From contig NW_027477014.1 of the NCBI RefSeq assembly GCF_051020955.1, forward strand, positions 43,849 to 107,848: a stretch of DNA of 64,000 nucleotides. The letters run 5' to 3'. The stretch comes from Megalopta genalis (Eukaryota > Arthropoda > Insecta > Hymenoptera > Halictidae). The notes beneath the pieces were generated by a model. It searched no databases, was not told the DNA's origin, and was given only the letters and a program-made list of their open reading frames with translations. Below, piece after piece: positions 56,816-64,000 of this stretch. Numbering within the stretch: the stretch's first letter is position 1; each line of letters opens with the position of its first letter. A program made the position numbers and the translations under genes.

Positions 56816-57479
56816 GCTTCAAATCAAAGCGATGTACAAGGTATATCTTCAAATCCAAACGAAACACATGATTTAGCTTCAAATCAATGCGATGTAGAAG
56901 GTATAGATTCAAATCCAAGCGCAACACATGATTTAGCTTCAAATCAATGCGATGTAGAAGGTTTAGCTTCAAATCCATGCGAGACAAATGATTTAGCATC
57001 AGATAGTTGCGATATAACCGAAATAGCTTCGAATGCAGGGGAAACAAACGAGTTAGCATCAAATCCATGCAAACCACATGATTTAGCTGCAAATCAATGC
57101 GATGTAAAAGGTTTAGCTCCAAATCCAAGCGAAACACATGATTTAGCATCAGATACATGCGATATAACTGAAATATCTTCAAATGCAGACGAAACAAACG
57201 AGTTAGCATAAATTCCATGCAAAACACATGATTTAGCTGCAAATCAATGCTATGTAGATGGTTTAGGTTCAAATCCATTAGACACAAATGATTTAGCTTC
57301 AGATACTTGCGATATAAGTGATACAGCTTCAAATGCAAACGAAATAAACAAGTTAGTTTCCAATCCAAGCAAATCACATGATTTAGCTTCAAATCAATGC
57401 GATGTAGAAGGTTTAGCTTCAAATCCATGCGAAGCAAATGATTTAGCATCAGATACTTGCAATATAACTGATATAGCTT

Positions 57480-57930
57480 CAAATGCAGGGGAAACAAACG
57501 AGTTAGCTTCAAATCCATGCGAAACGCATGATTTAGCTGCAAATCAATGCGATGTATAAGGTTTAGCTTCAATCCATGCGAAACAAATGATTTAGCATCA
57601 GATACTTGCGACATAACTGAAATAGCTTCAAATGCAGGGGAAACAAACGAGTTAGCTTCAAATCCATGCGAAACGCATGATTTAGCTGCAAATCAATGCG
57701 ATGTATATGGTTTAGCTTCAATCCATGCGAAACAAATGATTTAGCATCAGATACTTGCGACATAACTGAAATAGCTTCAAATGCAGGGGAAACAAACGAG
57801 TTAGCATCAATTCCATGCGAAACACATGATTTAGCTGCAAATCAATGCGATGTATAAGGTTTAGCTTCAATCCATGCGAAACAAATGATTTAGCATCAGA
57901 TACTTGCGACATAACTGAAATAGCTTCAAA
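57480..57930 (+). repeat. Three 149-bp pentamers sharing a 29-bp unit
   Basis: A C unit lacking one base (GCTTCAATCCATGCG) recurs at 57,563, 57,712 and 57,861, spaced 149 bp apart, each preceded by a B unit with GATGTATAAGG or GATGTATATGG. The same 29-bp unit appears once more near 62,245. Confidence 0.88.
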
Positions 57931-58560
57931 TGCAGGGGAAACAAACGAGTTAGCATCAATTCCATGCGAAACACATGATTTAGATGCAAATCAATGCGAT
58001 GTAGAAGGTTTAGCTTCAAATCCATGCGAAGCAAATGATTTAGCATCAGATACTTGCGATATAACTGATATAGCTTCAAATGCAGGGGAAACAAACGAGT
58101 TAGCTTCAAATCCATGCGAAACGCATGATTTAGCTTCAAATCAATGCGATGTAGAAGGTTTATCTTCAAATCCATGCGAAACAAATGATTTAGCATCAGA
58201 TACTTGCGATATACCTGAAATAGCTTCAAATGCAGGGGAAACAAACGAGTTAGCATCAATTCCATGCGAAACACATGATTTAGCTGCAAATCAATGCGAT
58301 GTAGAAGGTTTAGCTTCAAATCCAAACGAAACACTTGATTTAGCTTCAAATGAATGCGATGTAAAAGGTATAGATTCAAGTCCAAGCGCAACACATGATT
58401 TAGCTTCAAATCAATGCGATGAAGAAGGTTTAGCTTCAAATCCATGCGAGACAAATGATTTAGCATCAGATATTTGCGAAATAACCGAAATAGCTTCAAA
58501 TGCAGGGGAAGCAAACGAGTTAGCATGAATTCCATGCAAAACACATGACTTAGCTTCAAA

Positions 58561-58800
58561 TCAAAGCGATGTAGAAGGTATATCTTCAAATCCAAACGAA
58601 ACACATGATTTAGTTTCAAATCAATGCGATGTAGAAGTTATAGATTCAAATCCAAGCGCAACACATGATTTAGCTGCAAATCAAAGCGATGTAGAAGGTA
58701 TATCTTCAAATCCAAACGAAACACATGGTTTAGGTTCAAATCAATGCGATGTAGAAGTTATAGATTCAAATCCAAGCGCAACACATGATTTAGCTTCGAA
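58561..58800 (+). repeat. 120-bp (four-unit) tandem pair
   Basis: Units with AAGCGATGTAGAAGG, CCAAACGAAACAC, GATGTAGAAGTTATAG and AAGCGCAACAC occur in order at 58,561-58,680 and again at 58,681-58,800, with few changes (GGTTTAGGTTC for GATTTAGTTTC). Confidence 0.82.
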
Positions 58801-59328
58801 TCAATGCGATGTAGAAGGTTTAGCTTCAAATCCATGCGAAAACAATGATTTAGATTCAGATACTTGTGATATAAGTGAAATAGCTTTAAATGCAGACGAA
58901 ACGAACGAGTTAGCTTCAAATCCATGCGAAACACATGATTTAGCTGCAAATCAATGCGATGTAAAAGTTTTAGCTTCAAATCCAAGCGAAACACATGATT
59001 TAGCATCAAATCAATGCGATGTAGAAGGTTTAGCTTCAAATCCATGCGAAACAAATGATTTACCTACAAACACTTGGGATATAAGTGATATAGCAGGAAA
59101 TGCAGACGAATCAAACGGGGAAGCTTCAAAATCCATGCGATACATATCATTTAACTTCAAATCGATACGATGTAGAAGGCTTAGCTTCAAATCCATGCGA
59201 AACAAATGATTTAGGTTCAGATACTTGCGATACATTGATATTGCTTCAAATGCAGGCGAAACTAACGAGTTAGCTTCAAATCCATGCGAAACACATGATT
59301 TAGCTTCGAATCAATGCGATGTAGAAGG

Positions 59329-61050
59329 TTAAACTTCAAATCTATACGAAACAAATGATTTAGCTTCAGATACATGCGATATAATTGATATAGCATCCAA
59401 TGCAGGCGAAACGACCGACTTTAGCTTCAAATTCATGCAAAACACATGATTAAGCTTCAATTCAATGCTATGTTGAAGGTTTAGCTTCAAATCCAAGCGA
59501 AACAAATGATTTAGCTTCAAATCAATGCGATGTAGAGGGTTTAGCTTCAAATCCATGCGAAACAAATGATTTAGCTTCAAACACTTGCGATATAAGTGAT
59601 ATAGCTTCAAATGCAGGCGAAACGAACGAGTTAGCTTCAAATCCATGCGAAACACATGATTTAGATGCAAATCAATGCGATGTAGAAGATTTAGCTTCAA
59701 ATCCATGCGAAACAAATGATTTAGCATCAGATACTTGCGATATAACTGATATAGCTTCAAATGCAGGGGAAACAAACGAGTTAGCTTGAAATCCATGCGA
59801 AACACATGATTTAGATGCAAATCAATGCGATGTAGAAGGTTTAGCTTCAAATCCATGCGAAGCAAATGATTTAGCTTCAAATCAATGCGATGTAGAGGGT
59901 TTAGCTTCAAATCCAGGCGAAACAAATGATTTAGCTTCAAACACTTGCGATATAAGTGATATAGCTTCAAATGCAGGCGAAACGAACGAGTTAGCTTCAA
60001 ATCCATGCGAAACACATGATTTAGATGCAAATCAATGCGATGTAGAAGATTTAGCTTCAAATCCATGCGAAACAAATGATTTAGCATCAGATACTTGCGA
60101 TATAACTGATATAGCTTCAAATGCAGGGGAAACAAACGAGTTAGCTTGAAATCCATGCGAAACACATGATTTAGATGCAAATCAATGCGATGTAGAAGAT
60201 TTAGCTTCAAATCCATGCGAAACAAATGATTTAGCATCAGATACTTGCGATATAACTGATATAGCTTCAAATGCAGGGGAAACAAACGAGTTAGCTTGAA
60301 ATCCATGCGAAACACATGATTTGGATGCAAATCAATGCGATGTAGAAGGTTTAGCTTCAAATCCATGCGAAGCAAATGATTTAGCTTCAAATCAATGCGA
60401 TGTAGAGGGTTTAGCTTCAAATCCATGCGAAACAAATGATTTAGCTTCAAACACTTGCGATATAAGTGATATAGCTTCAAATGCAGGCGAAACGAACGAG
60501 TTAGCTTCAAATCCATGCGAAACACATGATTTAGATGCAAATCAATGCGATGTAGAAGATTTAGCTTCAAATCCATGCGAAACAAATGATTTAGCATCAG
60601 ATACTTGCGATATAACTGATATAGCTTCAAATGCAGGGGAAACAAACGAGTTAGCTTGAAATCCATGCGAAACACATGATTTAGCTGCAAATCAATGCGA
60701 TGTAGAAGGTTTAGCTTCAAATCCATGCGAAACAAATGATTTAGCTTCAAACACTTACGATATAAGTGATATAGCATCAAATGCAGGCGAAACGAACGAG
60801 TTAGCTTCAAATCCATGCGAAACACATGATTTAGCTTCAAATCAATGCGATGTAGAAGGTTTATCTTCAAATCCATTCGAGACAAATGATTTAGTATCAG
60901 ATACTTGCGATATAACCGAAATAGCTTCAAATGCAGGGGAAACAAACGAGTTAGCATCAATTCCATGCAAAACACATGATTTAGCTTCAAATCAAAGCGA
61001 TGTAGAAGGTATATCTTCAAATCCAAACAAACCACATAATTTAGCTTCAA
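59329..61050 (-). other. Longest open frame in the window (573 codons, antisense), satellite by-product
   Basis: Entirely HLFRMDLKLN-type decapeptides, for example NLLHRIDLHL and HVFRMDLKLT, ending in a differently phased tail. Its length follows from the homogeneity of 59.5-61 kb and from codons that rarely mutate to stop. There is no signal peptide, catalytic motif or non-repeat domain. A real product cannot be excluded from sequence alone, but nothing supports one. Confidence 0.75.
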
Positions 61051-62200
61051 ATCAATGCGATGTAGAAGTTATAGATTCAAATCCAAGCCAAACACATGAT
61101 TTAGCTTCAAATCAATGCGATGTAGAAGGTTAAACTTCAAATCTATACGAAACAAATGATTTAGCTTCAGATACTTGCGATATAACTGAAATAGCTTCAA
61201 ATGCAGGCGAAACGACCGAGTTAGCTTCAAATCCATGCGAAACACATGATTTAGCTGCAAATCAATGCGATGTAGAAGGTATAGCTTCAAATCCATGCGA
61301 AACAAATGATTTAGCTTCAAATCAATGCGATGTAGAAGGTTTAGCTTCAAATCCATGCGAAACAAATGATTTAGCTTCAAACACTTGCGATATAAGTGAT
61401 ATAGCTTCAAATGCAGGCGAAACGAACGAATTTACTTCAAATCCATGCGAAACACATGATTTAGATGCAAATCAATGCGATGTAGAAGGTTTAGCTTCAA
61501 ATCCATGCGAAACAAATGATTTAGCATCATATACTTGCGATATAACTGATATGGCTTCAAATGCAGGGGAAACAAACGAGTTAGCTTCAAATCCATGCGA
61601 AACACATGATTTAGATGCAAATCAATGCGATGTAGAAGGTTTAGCTTCAAATCCATGCGAAACAAATGATTTAGCTTCAAACACTTGCGATATAAGTGAT
61701 ATAGCTTCAAATGCAGGCGAAACGAACGAGTTTACTTCAAATCCATGCGAAACACATGATTTAGATGCAAATCAATGCGATGTAGAAGGTTTAGCTTCAA
61801 ATCCATGCGAAACAAATGATTTAGCTTCAAACACTTGCGATATAAGTGGTATAGCTTCAAATGCAGGCGAAACGAACGAGTTTACTTCAAATCCATGCGA
61901 AACACATGATTTAGATGCAAATCAATGCGATGTAGAAGGTTTAGCTTCAAATCCATGCGAAGCAAATGATTTAGCATCAGATACTTGCGATATAACTGAT
62001 ATAGCTTCAAATGCAGGGGAAACAAACGAGTTAGCTTCAAATCCATGCGAAACACATGATTTAGATGCAAATCAATGCGATGTAGAAGGTTTAGCTTCAA
62101 ATCCATGCGAAGCAAATGATTTAGCATCAGATACTTGCGATATAACTGATATAGCTTCAAATGCAGGGGAAACAAACGAGTTAGTTAGTTTCAAATCCAA
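59501..62200 (+). repeat. Array block 10, most homogeneous part of the window
   Basis: Pentamers are nearly identical, with A-B junctions GATTTAGATGCAAATC and C-D-E units close to consensus. The unit CGATGTAGAAGATTTAGC recurs near 59,678, 60,038, 60,188 and 60,548. Few out-of-length units are present, so both the plus and minus frames stay open over long distances. No gene is claimed. Confidence 0.85.
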
Positions 62201-64000
62201 GCGAAACGCATGATTTAGCTGCAAATCAATGCGATGTATAAGGTTTAGCTTCAATCCATGCGAAACAAATGATTTAGCATCAGATACTTACGACATAACT
62301 GAAATAGCTTCAAATGCAGGGGAAACAAACGAGTTAGCATCAATTCCATGCAAAACACATGATTTAGCTTCAAATCAAAGCGATGTAGAAGGTATATCTT
62401 CAAATCCAAACGAAACACATGATATAGCTTCAAATCAATGCGATGTAGAAGGTATAGATTCAAATCCAAGCGCAACACATGATTTAGCTTCAAATCAATG
62501 CGATGTAGAAGGTTTATCTTCAAATCCATGCGAAACAAATGATTTAGCATCAGATACTAGCGATATAACTGAAATAGCTTCAAATGCAGGGGAAACAAAC
62601 GAGTTAGCATCAATTCCATGCGAAACACATGATTTAGCTGCAAATCAATGCGATGTAGAAGGTTTAGCTTCAAATCCAAACGAAACACATGATTTAGCTT
62701 CAAATGAATGCGATGTAAAAGGTATAGATTCAAATCCAAGCGCAACACATGATTTAGATTCAAATCAATGCGATGAAGAAGGTTTAGCTTCAAATCCATG
62801 CGAGACAAATGATTTAGCATCAGATATTTGCGATATAACCGAAATAGCTTCAAATGTAGGGGAAACAAACGAGTTAGCATCAATTCCATGCAAAACACAT
62901 GACTTAGCTTCAAATCAAAGCGATGTAGAAGGTATATCTTCAAATCCAAACGAAACACATGATTTAGGTTCAAATCAATGCGATGTAGAAGTTATAGATT
63001 CAAATCCAAGCGCAACACATGATTTAGCTTCAAATCCAAGCGCAACACATGATTTAGCTTCAAATCAATGCGATGTAGAAGGTTTAGCTTCAAATCCATG
63101 CGAAACAAATGATTTACCTACAAACACTTGGGATATAAGTGATATAGCAGGAAATGCAGACGAATCAAACGGAGAAGCTTCAAAATCCATGCGATACATA
63201 TCATTTAACTTCAAATCGATACGAAGTAGAAGGCTTAGCTTCAAATCCATGCGAAACAAATGATTTAGGTTCAGATACTTGCGATACATTGATATTGCTT
63301 CAAATGCAGGCGAAACTAACGAGTTAGCTTCAAATCCATGCGAAACACATGATTTAGCTTCGAATCAATGCGATGTAGAAGGTTAAACTTCAAATCTATA
63401 CGAAACAAATGATTTAGCTTCAGATACTTGCGATATAACTGAAATAGCTTCAAATGCAGGGTAAACAAACGAGTTAGCACAAAATCCATGCAAAACACAT
63501 GATTTAGTTTCAAATCAATGCGATCTAGAATGTTGAGCTTCATATCCATGCGAAAGAAATGATTTAGCTTCAGATACTTGCGATATAACTGATATAGCTT
63601 CAAATGCAGGGGAAACAAACGAGTTAGCTTCAAATCCATGCGACACACATGATTTAGCTGCAAATCAATGCGATGTAGAAGGTTTATCTTCAAATCCATG
63701 CGAAAAAAATGATTTAGCATCAGATACTTGCGATATAACTGAAATAGCTTCAAATGCAGGGGAAACAAACGAGTTATCATCAATTCCATGCAAAACGCAT
63801 GATTTAGCTTCAAATCAAAGCGATGTACAAGGTATATCTTCAAATCCAAAAGAAACACATGATTTAGCTTCAAATCAATGCGATGTAGAAGGTATAGATT
63901 CAAAAACAAGCGCAACACATGATTTAGCTTCAAATCAATGCGATGTAGAAGGTTTAGCTTCAAATCCATGCGAGACAAATGATTTAGCATCAGATACTTG
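62201..64000 (+). repeat. Array block 11, dialect Q to window end
   Basis: A 4-bp duplication, GAGTTAGTTAGTTTC near 62,179-62,194, opens the block, followed by a 149-bp pentamer. Q-type A and B variants (AAGCGCAACAC, GTATATCTTC) dominate. One frame-shift cassette lies at 63,147-63,310. The window ends inside a D unit, so the array continues beyond it. Confidence 0.85.
62229..63263 (+). other. Longest plus-strand open frame (344 codons), possible relic frame, not a supported gene
   Basis: Reads decapeptides of the form L-A-S-N-x-C-E/D-T/V-x-D, with the Cys replaced by Ser in some units (NPSATHD, NPNETHD). It opens at an ATG produced by the 29-bp unit near 62,245 and closes after a 31-bp unit shifts it into KSMRYISFNF. 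It has no non-repeat ends. The unit is acidic and Cys-bearing, unlike any family I recognise. Listed because the sense frame is best kept here. Confidence 0.6.

Larger units (their letters stand above)
56816..59500 (+). repeat. Array block 9, return of dialect Q
   Basis: From 56,820 the B variant GATGTACAAGGTATATC and the A variant AAGCGCAACAC reappear, last seen around 8-12 kb. A patch at about 57,231-57,380 is again P-type (GATACAGCTTC, AAATAAACAAG, CCAATCCAAGC). Three 149-bp pentamers follow (57,480-57,930) and a 120-bp tandem pair at 58,561-58,800. The frame-shift cassette is at 59,093. No gene is supported. Confidence 0.82.
1..64000 (+). repeat. Single 30-bp-unit satellite array with 150-bp pentameric higher-order repeat
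   Basis: Every 60-bp row holds two units of one 30-bp motif. The unit starts TTAGCTTCAAAT (or ATAGC in type E), has a variable 4-6 bp, a GCGA core, and a type-specific 12-bp end. Types A, B, C, D and E end GAAACACATGAT, GATGTAGAAGGT, GAAACAAATGAT, GATATAAGTGAT and GAAACAAACGAG, and normally occur in that order, giving 150 bp. Extra A-B pairs or missing units break the order locally. Orientation is constant and I see no inverted block. There is no unique sequence, transposon or RNA gene inside, and both window ends lie within the array, so its true length is unknown. Occasional 29- and 31-bp units shift the phase. This looks like a eukaryotic satellite; the organism is not identifiable from it. 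Confidence 0.97.

Noticed and set aside
1..64000. A CRISPR array, because of short regular repeats
   Set aside because: There are no unique spacers between conserved repeats; all 30 bp belong to the repeated unit, and no cas-like gene is present.
1..64000. Telomeric repeat, because TTAGG-like strings occur (for example GATTTAGGTTCAG)
   Set aside because: TTAGG appears only as a single-base variant of TTAGC in some D units and is never tandem at 5-7 bp.
1..64000. A giant repetitive protein read with an altered genetic code
   Set aside because: TAA, TAG and TGA all interrupt the plus frame, and unpaired 29- and 31-bp units shift it, so no stop reassignment gives a continuous protein.
1..64000. 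Promoter boxes (TATAAG in D units) and polyadenylation signals (AATAAA in GAAATAAACGAG units)
   Set aside because: They recur with every D unit or many E units simply because the unit contains them, and no gene follows. Transcript data would be needed.
1..64000. A CENP-B-box-like centromeric motif
   Set aside because: I could not find the required TTCG...CGGG arrangement in any unit type on either strand; centromere function cannot be judged from this sequence.

Overview
The whole 64 kb is one uninterrupted tandem-repeat (satellite) array. I find no supportable protein gene, RNA gene, transposon, CRISPR array, origin or unique-sequence flank. The basic unit is 30 bp, giving about 2,130 units by arithmetic. 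Its conserved parts are a TTAGCTTCAAAT-like start and a GCGA core near position 18. All units point the same way. Five unit types, told apart by their last 12 bases, normally follow one another as a 150-bp pentamer: A (ends GAAACACATGAT), B (GATGTAGAAGGT), C (GAAACAAATGAT), D (GATATAAGTGAT) and E (GAAACAAACGAG). GC content of the unit is roughly one third. A long, AT-rich, single-orientation satellite with higher-order structure suggests eukaryotic heterochromatin, but nothing in the sequence allows the species to be named.

Layout. Two 'dialects' of the same satellite alternate. Dialect P covers about 1-3,970 and about 19,030-56,815. It is marked by CCAATCCAAGCG, GATTGAGCTTC, TCAATTGTAGAGG and many stop-bearing units. 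Dialect Q covers about 3,970-19,030 and about 56,815-64,000. It is marked by a 29-bp D unit (GATACATTGATATTGC), a GCAGGAAATG E unit and GATGTACAAGGTATATC. Within these lie multi-kb direct duplications: about 6.8 kb copied at an offset of 9,977 bp (29.4-36.2 kb and 39.4-46.2 kb), about 3.5 kb copied at 12,111 bp, a 4,294-bp head-to-tail duplication (47.5-56.1 kb), a 3,283-bp offset pair (21.5-27.9 kb), a 723-bp tandem pair (27.5-28.9 kb), and copies at offsets of 1,051, 1,370, 1,967 and 4,299 bp further left. The region 59.5-62.2 kb is the most homogeneous.

Coding potential. Because 30 is a multiple of three, three of the six frames of the consensus unit are open: a plus frame reading LASNPCETND and two minus frames reading HLFRMDLKLN and SFVSHGFEAK. 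This produces hundreds of apparent ORFs, up to 573 codons on the minus strand. I treat them as by-products. All six one-step nonsense mutations of the plus frame occur, units with +1 and -1 indels are frequent, and the longest frame is the one whose codons can least easily mutate to stop. The main interest is the array's architecture and evolution: unit-quantised gains and losses, in-register crossovers, near-identical kb-scale copies, two alternating dialects and a possible relic reading frame in dialect Q.
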